From CAZAFN01 sp964484795 (GTDB lineage: Bacteria > Pseudomonadota > Alphaproteobacteria > Methylaequorales > Methylaequoraceae), in contig CAZAFN010000002.1 of assembly GCA_964484795.1 (NCBI GenBank), forward strand, positions 1 to 64,000: 64,000 nt of DNA, written 5' to 3'. A program made the position numbers and the translations under genes. Below are positions 43,878 to 51,260 of the stretch, one piece after another (position 1 is the stretch's first letter; the number at the start of each line of letters is the position of its first letter). The notes beneath the pieces were generated by a model. That model saw nothing but the letters and a program-made list of their open reading frames with translations, had not been told where the DNA came from and made no database searches.

Positions 43878-44849
43878 ATGAAAGATATAAAAGTATTAGT
43901 AACCAGAAAATGGCCTAAAAAAGTAGAAAGCAAATTATCACAAACTTTTGATACAAAGTTGAATGTATCTGACACACCTTTAACTGAATCAGAATTAATT
44001 AAAGCAATGCAAGACTATGATGCTTTATTACCTACTGTAACTGATAAAATAAACGATAATATTATTAGTTGTGAAAATAGAAAAGTAAAAGTTATTGGTA
44101 ATTTTGGTGTTGGGTTCAACAATATTGATATTGATTCTGCAAAAAAAAATGGGATTGTTGTAACTAATACTCCTGAAGTCTTAACTGATTGTACAGCTGA
44201 CATTGCAATGTTATTGATGCTTGGAGTTGCCAGAAGAGCTGGAGAAGGAGAGCCTCATGTTAGAAATAGCGAATGGTCAGGTTGGAGACCTACTCATATG
44301 ATGGGGACAAAAGTAACGGGAAAAGTTCTAGGCCTTGTTGGAATGGGAAGAATTGCTCAAGCGATGGCACAAAAGTCCCATTTTGGATTTGGTATGAAAA
44401 TCATTTACTTTGATCCATATTTTAAAGATGAAAAAATTAAAAATAAGTTTTCAGCTAAATCATGTGATTCAATTGATGCTTTGCTTTCAGAGGCCGATTT
44501 TGTCTCTCTTCACTGTCCATCAACATCGGAAACTCAAGGTTTAATTAATAATGAAAAATTAAAAAAGATGAAAAATTCTGCATATTTAATCAACACTGCA
44601 AGAGGAGATATTGTAGTTGAAGATGATTTAATCTCTGCACTTAAAACTAATTTGATTAAAGGTGCTGGTTTGGACGTTTACTTAAATGAACCAAATGTGC
44701 CTGAAACTCTAAGAAATTTATCAAATGTTTTTTTATTACCCCACCTTGGCAGTGCTACCGAGGAAACGAGAGAAGCAATGGGTATGAGAGTTTTTGAAAA
44801 TGTTTCTTCATTTTTTAATAACAAAGAACCTAAAGACAGAGTAGTTTGA
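43878..44849 (+). CDS. D-2-hydroxyacid dehydrogenase (hydroxypyruvate/glyoxylate reductase)
   Basis: This NAD(P)-dependent enzyme reduces hydroxypyruvate to D-glycerate. It is assigned by family and operon. GNFGVGFNNIDIDSAKKNG, VTNTPEVLTDCTADIAMLLML, the Rossmann GLVGMGRIAQAMAQKS at about 152, NTARGDIVVEDDLI, and the catalytic His in LPHLGSATEETREAM are present. The length is 323. It lies between the aminotransferase and glycerate kinase genes. Confidence 0.92.
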   Translation: MKDIKVLVTRKWPKKVESKLSQTFDTKLNVSDTPLTESELIKAMQDYDALLPTVTDKINDNIISCENRKVKVIGNFGVGFNNIDIDSAKKNGIVVTNTPEVLTDCTADIAMLLMLGVARRAGEGEPHVRNSEWSGWRPTHMMGTKVTGKVLGLVGMGRIAQAMAQKSHFGFGMKIIYFDPYFKDEKIKNKFSAKSCDSIDALLSEADFVSLHCPSTSETQGLINNEKLKKMKNSAYLINTARGDIVVEDDLISALKTNLIKGAGLDVYLNEPNVPETLRNLSNVFLLPHLGSATEETREAMGMRVFENVSSFFNNKEPKDRVV

Positions 44850-44853
44850 TCAA

Positions 44854-46215
44854 GTGAAAAACTCTAGAAGAGTTGACACAAAATTAGAGGATTTTACTAA
44901 TCACTTAGTTGAACTTTTTGATTTTGGAGTTTCTCAAGTTAAACCACAAAATATTCTAGGAAATTTTCTGTCATGTGACGACAGGAAAATTGTAGTTACA
45001 GAAAAAAAAAGAGAAATTATTTATCCAAACATAAATCAAGTATTTATTCTTTGTATCGGAAAAGCTTCTACTAATATGGCTAAGACTGCTAAAAAAATAT
45101 TATCTAGTTCAAAATGTAAAATAAAAAATGGAGTAGTTGTTGTTAACAAGGAAAACTTCAAAAATGTAAATGGTTTCAAATGTTTTTCATCTGGTCATCC
45201 AATCCCAAATTCCAACGGTTTAAAAGCTTCAAAATTTATTAAAAAATATCTACAAAATTCAACTAAAAAGGACCTAGTTTTAGTTTTCTTATCAGGAGGA
45301 GGATCTTCACTATTGCCATTTCCAGCTCCAGGCATAACACTCAAAGATAAAATCAAGATGAACAAAATACTTTTAGAATCTGGAGCAAACATAAAAGAAA
45401 TTAATACTGTAAGAAAACATCTTTCACTAATAAAAGGTGGAAACCTTGCAAAAATGTGTATGCCATCAAATGTACATTGTTTTGTTCTTTCAGATGTTGT
45501 AGGTGATGACTTAAGTTCAATAGCAAGTGGATTAACAACACCTGACAATTCAACTTTCTCAGACGCAGAAAAGATTATGAAGAAATACAAAATATGGAAA
45601 AAATCACCAAAACAGATTCAAAATCACATTCTGTTAGGTCTTAAAAATAAAAAATTAGAAACACCAAAGGAAAATAATTCTATTTTCTGGAAAGTCAAAA
45701 ACACATTGATTGGTAGCAATAATATTTGCCTTCAGAACATACAAGAACATTCTAACAAAAATAATATTAAATCTAAAATTTGGAAAAAAAATATTGATGA
45801 AGATGTTATTGTTCTTTCAAAACAGTTCACTGAATATTTGACAAAACAAAAACATAAAAAACCTTTCTTATTAATTTCTGGTGGTGAAACAACTGTTAAG
45901 ATTAGGGGAAAGGGTAAAGGAGGTAGAAACCAAGAATTTGCACTTCAATTTTTAAAAGAAATTAAAAAGAAAAAGCCTTCTCTTAAATTTATACTTCTTT
46001 CTGCAGGAACAGATGGTCGAGATGGTCCAACAAATGCTGCGGGTGCAATGATCAACCACAACTCTCTAAAAGAAATTAAAATAAAAAAAATAGATCTAAC
46101 TAAAGAACTCAGAAACAATAACTCTTATGAGGTATTGAAAAAAATAAAATCACTTGTAATAATAAAAGGAACGGATACAAATGTTGCTGATGTCCAACTA
46201 TTGTTTCTTATTTAG
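44854..46215 (+). CDS. Glycerate 2-kinase (MOFRL family)
   Basis: This ATP-dependent kinase makes 2-phosphoglycerate from D-glycerate. The N-terminal domain has CIGKASTNMAKTAKK, VVVNKENFKNVN, GHPIPNSNGLKASKF and FLSGGGSSLLPFPAPGITLKDK, and the C-terminal MOFRL domain has LISGGETTVKIRGKGKGGRN and SAGTDGRDGPTNAAGAM. The start is GTG at 44854. It completes the serine-to-phosphoglycerate route: serine, hydroxypyruvate, glycerate, 2-phosphoglycerate. Confidence 0.94.
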   Translation: MKNSRRVDTKLEDFTNHLVELFDFGVSQVKPQNILGNFLSCDDRKIVVTEKKREIIYPNINQVFILCIGKASTNMAKTAKKILSSSKCKIKNGVVVVNKENFKNVNGFKCFSSGHPIPNSNGLKASKFIKKYLQNSTKKDLVLVFLSGGGSSLLPFPAPGITLKDKIKMNKILLESGANIKEINTVRKHLSLIKGGNLAKMCMPSNVHCFVLSDVVGDDLSSIASGLTTPDNSTFSDAEKIMKKYKIWKKSPKQIQNHILLGLKNKKLETPKENNSIFWKVKNTLIGSNNICLQNIQEHSNKNNIKSKIWKKNIDEDVIVLSKQFTEYLTKQKHKKPFLLISGGETTVKIRGKGKGGRNQEFALQFLKEIKKKKPSLKFILLSAGTDGRDGPTNAAGAMINHNSLKEIKIKKIDLTKELRNNNSYEVLKKIKSLVIIKGTDTNVADVQLLFLI

Positions 46216-46217
46216 GA

Positions 46218-46949
46218 ATGGATGTTTTAAAAAAAAATAACGTATCACTAAAAAGTTCTCTAGATTTTCCATGTTCATACATAGTTGGGAATAAGGAAAG
46301 AAGACTCTACGTCAATTTTAAGAATTCCCAAAAGAAGAAATTTCTGATCACTGAATTTACCAAAAATGGATTCCGAAGAAATTATGATCATATGTATATT
46401 CCCGTATGTACTAATTGTCGATTATGCGTCTCATCGAGAATCGATGTTCAAAACTTTGTGCTTTCTAAAAGTAACAAAAGAAATCTCTATCTTAATAAGG
46501 ATCTAGTTCTTAAAAAAAAAGTTGTGAATTTAAACAATCAACGATTTAAATTGTTTAAAGAATATTGTCAAGCAAGACATAAAGAAGGTCAAATGAAAGA
46601 AATGAATATGCAAGAGTTTGAAAATTTTTTTTATAAAGCACCTAACAAAATAGAAATATATGATCTCATTGACAAAAAAAAGGAATTATATGGATCAATT
46701 TTACTTGATATTTTAGAAGATGGTTATTCTGCTGTTTATAGTTTCTTCAATCCAACATACAACACTCGTGGTCTAGGGAAAAACTTAATATTAAGAATCA
46801 TCCATGAACTCAAGTTAAAAAAAAAAACTTATTTATATTTAGGTTTTTGGGTAAAAGAATCAAAAAAGATGAGTTATAAAATGTCATTTGATAGTGTTCA
46901 ACTATTTGTTAACGGGAAATGGTTGAGCAAGAATCTTGTAAATTTCTGA
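46218..46949 (+). CDS. bpt: Aspartate/glutamate leucyltransferase (bacterial arginyl-tRNA-protein transferase family)
   Basis: Bpt transfers leucine from tRNA to N-terminal Asp/Glu, marking proteins for ClpAP. PCSYIVGNKERRLYVNF, the Cys block MYIPVCTNCRLCVSSRIDVQNF (about 57-78) and YLNKDLVL are conserved. The C-terminal acyltransferase fold has SAVYSFFNPTYNTRGLGKNLILR and YLGFWVKES. The length is 243. It converges with recO, overlapping 41 bases. It follows the kinase gene by two bases. Confidence 0.92.
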   Translation: MDVLKKNNVSLKSSLDFPCSYIVGNKERRLYVNFKNSQKKKFLITEFTKNGFRRNYDHMYIPVCTNCRLCVSSRIDVQNFVLSKSNKRNLYLNKDLVLKKKVVNLNNQRFKLFKEYCQARHKEGQMKEMNMQEFENFFYKAPNKIEIYDLIDKKKELYGSILLDILEDGYSAVYSFFNPTYNTRGLGKNLILRIIHELKLKKKTYLYLGFWVKESKKMSYKMSFDSVQLFVNGKWLSKNLVNF

Positions 46950-47646
46950 CTTTCATTATCAATTGACTCCTGAAAATAAATTTTTTAGCATTTTGATCAA
47001 AATTTTTTTCAAAGAAGTAACTAGTTATTCTTAATGCTTCAGAAATTTGATTAAAATTAGGTTTAGAATTATCATTTTTTAAAAAATCAGGAATCTTAAA
47101 TAATTGTTTTTCATATTTTTTTCCTACTGAATAACTAACTGCATTGCCAGATTTAGGTGATAGAAAATAAATATTTTCTCTGACACCTGTCACAGCACAT
47201 TGATTAAAATTCAAGCCATAACCAATATTCTTTAAAAAATTTAACTCCCAGATTATATAGTCATATAAAATTTTTTTTTTACTATCTTCACTTGATTCTG
47301 CCAATCTTTCTAATTCAACATAAACTTCATAATTTTTTTGCCACAAAGGAAGTAATTTTAAACATAATTCAGCAGCACTAGCTTTAATAAGTGATAAAAG
47401 AAATAATTTATTATTAACAATTGATGAATCTTTAATATCAAAATTCATAAAACCCAATCCATCAGTTGTTCTAGATTTCCAGGTAAAAAATATTTTGTCA
47501 AGGTTTGAAACTGAGAATTTATTATTTTTGGTAGGTTTAGTAAATCCTTTGATCAATCCATTTTGTCTTGATAAAACATACATAATCTTTGAAGTTTCCC
47601 CATATTTTTTAGATCCAAGAAAAAAACCTTCATCAACAATTTTCAT
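46909..47646 (-). CDS. recO: DNA repair protein RecO
   Basis: RecO loads RecA onto SSB-coated DNA with RecR. The OB-fold N-terminus has DEGFFLGSKKYGETSKIMYVLS and GLIKGFTKP. The helical C-terminal half has CAVTGVRENIYFLSPKSGNAVS. The length is 245. It is the last gene of the lepB-rnc-era-recO run, 17 bases after era, and its end overlaps bpt. Confidence 0.94.
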   Translation of the reverse strand: MKIVDEGFFLGSKKYGETSKIMYVLSRQNGLIKGFTKPTKNNKFSVSNLDKIFFTWKSRTTDGLGFMNFDIKDSSIVNNKLFLLSLIKASAAELCLKLLPLWQKNYEVYVELERLAESSEDSKKKILYDYIIWELNFLKNIGYGLNFNQCAVTGVRENIYFLSPKSGNAVSYSVGKKYEKQLFKIPDFLKNDNSKPNFNQISEALRITSYFFEKNFDQNAKKFIFRSQLIMKVRNLQDSCSTISR

Positions 47647-47663
47647 ATTTATTCCATCTTAAA

Positions 47664-48473
47664 TTAATTGTTTTTTTTCAACACAATCAAATCTAAATAA
47701 ATCTTTTTTTTAAGTAATTTCTCAATATCAATTCTTGATCTTATTCCTATTTCTTTGATTTTTTTTCCACTTTTACCTATTATAATGGACTTTTGGGAAT
47801 CCTTGTCGGTTAGAATTTTTTGGTGAATGCTAATTAATTTTCCAGCATCCTTAATTTCTGTTTCAACCTGAACTGAGTATGGCAATTCTTTGTTTAGAAG
47901 CTGGAAAATTTTTTCTCTTGTAATTTCAGAAACCTGAAATCTTATGCTTTTGTCAGTTTGAATGCTTTTTTCATAAACCCAAGATCTGGTTGGCATATGC
48001 AAACTAATTTTCTTAATTAAATATTTAACATCCTTATTTTTCTTTGCTGAAATCATAAAAGTTTCCTTGAAGTTAAAAAACATATTTAATTTTTCAGAAA
48101 TCTCTAATAAATTCTTCCTCGGAACAAGATCAATTTTATTAATAACCAAAAAATTTTTTTTGTAAAAATTAAATATCTTTGTTAAGTGGATTATTTGATT
48201 TTCTGTTATTTTTTTTAAAACATCAAAAATAAAAATATTTAAATCGATATTGTCATTATTTTTTGTTAATGATCTAGCTAAGTTTTTACTTTGATGTTTT
48301 TTTGAAAAAACAATTCCGGGTGTATCAGAAAATATCAATTGTGTATTCTTATAATTAACAATACCCTTAATTTCATCCTTAGTAGTCTGAACTTTAGAGG
48401 ATACTATGGAAATTTTCTTTTTTATAATTGCATTTAAAAGTGTTGATTTTCCTGAGTTGGGGAAACCAGACAA
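47664..48473 (-). CDS. era: GTPase Era (start codon uncertain)
   Basis: Era is a GTPase with a KH domain that helps mature 16S rRNA and assemble the small subunit. The P-loop FPNSGKSTLLNAIIKK is at about 4-19 and G2 SSKVQTTKDEI, G3 FSDTPGIV and G4 INKIDLVPR follow. The C-terminal KH domain has SIIIGKSGKKIKEIGIRSR. With the in-frame TTG at 48473 the beta-1 strand is shortened. The frame continues upstream as CGLILLSGF over TGT GGA TTA ATT, with only ATA (48503) or ATT codons as earlier starts. rnc stop is at 48503. Confidence 0.92.
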   Translation of the reverse strand: MSGFPNSGKSTLLNAIIKKKISIVSSKVQTTKDEIKGIVNYKNTQLIFSDTPGIVFSKKHQSKNLARSLTKNNDNIDLNIFIFDVLKKITENQIIHLTKIFNFYKKNFLVINKIDLVPRKNLLEISEKLNMFFNFKETFMISAKKNKDVKYLIKKISLHMPTRSWVYEKSIQTDKSIRFQVSEITREKIFQLLNKELPYSVQVETEIKDAGKLISIHQKILTDKDSQKSIIIGKSGKKIKEIGIRSRIDIEKLLKKKIYLDLIVLKKNN

Positions 48474-48502
48474 TAAAATTAATCCACATTTTTTTTTATA
48501 TA

Positions 48503-49174
48503 TTAATAAAATTTTTTTAATAATTTTGTGGCCGCATTTATTTCTGCATCTTGTTTGCTTTTACCTTTTGCAGTTGAAAAAGACTGATCATCAATCTTAA
48601 CTTTAATTGTAAAAACAGGCTTGTGATCAGGTCCAATTTTTTTAATTAATTCATAAGTTGGCAATCTTTTTTTATTTTTTAAACACCATTCTTGCAATTT
48701 AGACTTTGGATCATAGAGCGGTAAATCATCTTCATTTAAATATTTTTTCCATAATTTCAAAATAATCTTTGATGCCACTTCTAAGTTTGAATCCAGAAAG
48801 ATTGCTGCAACTAACGCTTCAAGTGAATTGGCTTTTATGGATTCAATTGAAGATTTGCTAAGATCATTTGCTAATTTAACATACTGATCCAGACTAATGT
48901 CACCTGCTACTTTTTTAAGAGTTTTTTTGCAAACCAAATATGACAATCTTTTAGCCAAGTCTCCCTCGGATTCATCTTTAAACTTTTGGTAAATTTCATT
49001 TGAAATTATCAACCCTAAAACTCTATCACCTAAAAATTCAAGCCTTTCATAATTAAATTTTTTAGAATTTTCGTTAAAACTAGAATGGGTTATTGCAACA
49101 TCTAATAAACTCAAATCTTTAAAACTGTAAGAGATTTTTTTCATTAAAGTGGTGTAATCATTCATCGCACTCAT
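48503..49174 (-). CDS. rnc: Ribonuclease III
   Basis: RNase III cuts double-stranded RNA, including rRNA precursors. The catalytic signature NYERLEFLGDRVLGLIIS with Glu/Asp pairs at about 42-59 and LEALVAAIFLDS are present. The dsRNA-binding domain includes KLQEWCLKN, GPDHKPVFTIKV and GKSKQDAEINAATKLL. ATG at 49174 overlaps the lepB TAA (TAATG), so the start is there, giving 223 residues. A start at 49240 would lie inside lepB. Confidence 0.95.
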   Translation of the reverse strand: MSAMNDYTTLMKKISYSFKDLSLLDVAITHSSFNENSKKFNYERLEFLGDRVLGLIISNEIYQKFKDESEGDLAKRLSYLVCKKTLKKVAGDISLDQYVKLANDLSKSSIESIKANSLEALVAAIFLDSNLEVASKIILKLWKKYLNEDDLPLYDPKSKLQEWCLKNKKRLPTYELIKKIGPDHKPVFTIKVKIDDQSFSTAKGKSKQDAEINAATKLLKKFY

Positions 49175-50010
49175 TAACCATTTTCTGGTAATAAACTTAC
49201 AAAAAATCTGTTCTTTCTGAGAGCCGGGTACCAGGTCCAAAATTTCAGAAAACTTCCAATTTCTGCATCAAAAGATATAAAAACAAGCTCTGCTCTACCT
49301 ATAAGGTTCTTTTTGGGAACAAAACCAATAAATCTACTATCCAATGAATTATCTCTATTATCTCCTAAGACAAAATAAGAATCACTAGGTATCACTGTTT
49401 CTTTAAAATAATCTGTTTGTTTGATTTTTTTTTTGTTTTCATAAACATTATAAGAATTTCCATTTGGAAGAGTTTCTTTAAACTTACCTAGAAAGTATGA
49501 AGTGTTGTGTCGGGCATCATTATATTTTTCATCACCAACAAATTCTCTACTAATTTTTTCTCCATTTAGAAAAATTTGATTTGATTCTATTTTTATCTTA
49601 TCTCCAGGCAGTCCTATCAATCTTTTAATGTAGTCAGTTTCGTTGTCTTGAGGTGTTTTGAAAACCACAACATCGCCTCTTTCCGGTTGACTAAAAAAAA
49701 TTCTACTTGGGATCAGAGGGATGCTGAAAGGAAGTGAATGTTTAGAAAAACCATAAGAAGATTTTGACACAAACAGATAATCTCCAACCTTTAAGGTAGG
49801 ATACATTGACCCAGAAGGAATGCTAAAAGGTTCATAGAAAAAACTTCTAATAACAAGGGCTGCCAAGATTGCATAAAAAATTGACCTAAAATTTTCTTTA
49901 ACCTTGTCTTTAGACTTTAGGACTATAGGTTTTTTTTCATCCTTCTGAATTTCATCATTAAAATCTAATTTATCTTTTAACTCTTCTTTTAATTTTTTTT
50001 TCATTTGCAA
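49174..50010 (-). CDS. lepB: Signal peptidase I
   Basis: LepB removes signal peptides at the inner membrane. A cytoplasmic charged N-terminus of about 38 residues precedes one membrane anchor. PSGSMYPTLKVGDYLFV gives the catalytic Ser, DYIKRLIGLPGDKI the Lys, and GDNRDNSLDSRFIGFVP the third conserved box. The length is 278. acpS, usually between pdxJ and lepB in alphaproteobacteria, is absent from the 59-base gap upstream. Confidence 0.96.
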   Translation of the reverse strand: MQMKKKLKEELKDKLDFNDEIQKDEKKPIVLKSKDKVKENFRSIFYAILAALVIRSFFYEPFSIPSGSMYPTLKVGDYLFVSKSSYGFSKHSLPFSIPLIPSRIFFSQPERGDVVVFKTPQDNETDYIKRLIGLPGDKIKIESNQIFLNGEKISREFVGDEKYNDARHNTSYFLGKFKETLPNGNSYNVYENKKKIKQTDYFKETVIPSDSYFVLGDNRDNSLDSRFIGFVPKKNLIGRAELVFISFDAEIGSFLKFWTWYPALRKNRFFVSLLPENG

Positions 50011-50069
50011 TAAGAATCTAATATTATGGTTTTATATACCAATTCAAATATCTTATCATTAAAAATAAT

Positions 50070-50804
50070 CTAAGAATTCTTGTGTCCTATTATTTTCATA
50101 AAGTTCTTTATGGTGGATTCCAGCCCATCAAATAAAGACTGAGAGATTAAAAAATGTCCTACATTTAACTCAACAACTTCTGGAATAGATGAAATGTTAC
50201 TAACATTTTTAAAATCCAGCCCATGGCCTGCATGACATTCCAAACCAATTTCAGAACAAAAAGTGGCAGCATCAAAAATTTTTTTCAATTCATCATCAAA
50301 ATTTTTGTGCTTGAATAATCTTGAATACTTTCCCGTATGCAACTCTACAGCATAAACCCCAAGTTCCTTGGCAGCTTTAATCTGGTTTAAATCAGGATCA
50401 ATAAACAATGAAGTTCTTATTCCACTTTCTATTATTTCTGGTAAAAAACTGCTTAAATAATGCTTTTGATTTTTAACATCTAATCCTCCTTCAGTCGTCA
50501 ATTCTTCCCTTCTTTCAGGTACTATACAACATGCAAAAGGAAAAGTTTTGAGGCAAATTTTTTTCATTTCATTTGTCGCTGCCATTTCTAAATTCAATGG
50601 CAGAAGATTAGATGATTTCAAATCCATCACATCTTGGTCTCTGATATGCCTTCTATCTTCACGCAAATGGACCGTTATACTATCAACTTTTATTTCTCTT
50701 AATTTTTTTGCCACTCTAATTATGTTTGGAAAGTCTTCGTCTCTAGCATTGCGAAGAGTTGCAACATGATCAATATTAATCCCTAGTTTTATTTTTTCTT
50801 TCAT
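50070..50804 (-). CDS. pdxJ: Pyridoxine 5'-phosphate synthase
   Basis: PdxJ makes pyridoxine phosphate from 1-deoxyxylulose 5-phosphate and aminoacetone phosphate. LGINIDHVATLRNARDEDFPN, ITVHLREDRRHIRDQDV, CIVPERREELTTEGGLDV and ECHAGHGLDFKNV are diagnostic. The length is 244. It overlaps the DUF2062 gene by 29 bases. Confidence 0.97.
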   Translation of the reverse strand: MKEKIKLGINIDHVATLRNARDEDFPNIIRVAKKLREIKVDSITVHLREDRRHIRDQDVMDLKSSNLLPLNLEMAATNEMKKICLKTFPFACCIVPERREELTTEGGLDVKNQKHYLSSFLPEIIESGIRTSLFIDPDLNQIKAAKELGVYAVELHTGKYSRLFKHKNFDDELKKIFDAATFCSEIGLECHAGHGLDFKNVSNISSIPEVVELNVGHFLISQSLFDGLESTIKNFMKIIGHKNS

Positions 50805-51228
50805 AATTTGTTTTTTCTAAAAAATGTTTGCTCACCTTATAAGTAATCAACCAGATTATAATTGCAATAGGAATACTACCAAGTAAGGTTGGATAGAAAA
50901 GCTTTTCAAAATTATTAATGAAAAAAAGTATCCGAAACTCATAATTTTCTAATGGTTGAAAATAAGACAACACTCCGATTTTATATGCAAAATAAAAAAA
51001 GAACGGGAATGTCCATGGGTTTCCAATGATTGTTCCAACTGTTGCTGCAATTAAATTACCCCTCATCAACCATGTTCCGGAATAACAAATTATCAAGTGA
51101 AGACCTAAGAGAGGAGTAAAGGAAACTGAGACTCCCCAAGCAAGGCCTATGGCAACAGCCTCTGGAAAATCTTTAATACTATATATCTTTTTTCTTTGTA
51201 ATTTAAAAAATCTTAAAAACTTTTTCAT
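50776..51228 (-). CDS. DUF2062 membrane protein
   Basis: This membrane protein of 150 residues has about three hydrophobic segments. PEAVAIGLAWGVSVSFTPLLGLHL and GNPWTFPFFFYFAYKIG are the conserved DUF2062 features. The function is unknown. The order rsh-DUF2062-pdxJ-lepB is regular in alphaproteobacteria. It follows rsh by 32 bases and overlaps pdxJ. Confidence 0.9.
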   Translation of the reverse strand: MKKFLRFFKLQRKKIYSIKDFPEAVAIGLAWGVSVSFTPLLGLHLIICYSGTWLMRGNLIAATVGTIIGNPWTFPFFFYFAYKIGVLSYFQPLENYEFRILFFINNFEKLFYPTLLGSIPIAIIIWLITYKVSKHFLEKTNYERKNKTRD

Positions 51229-51260
51229 TAATTGATATTTAATTTTGGGCTAAAATCCAT

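Noticed and set aside
45195..45590. Minus-strand 131-codon open frame inside the glycerate kinase
   Set aside because: Shadow of the MOFRL kinase, with no start context or family features.
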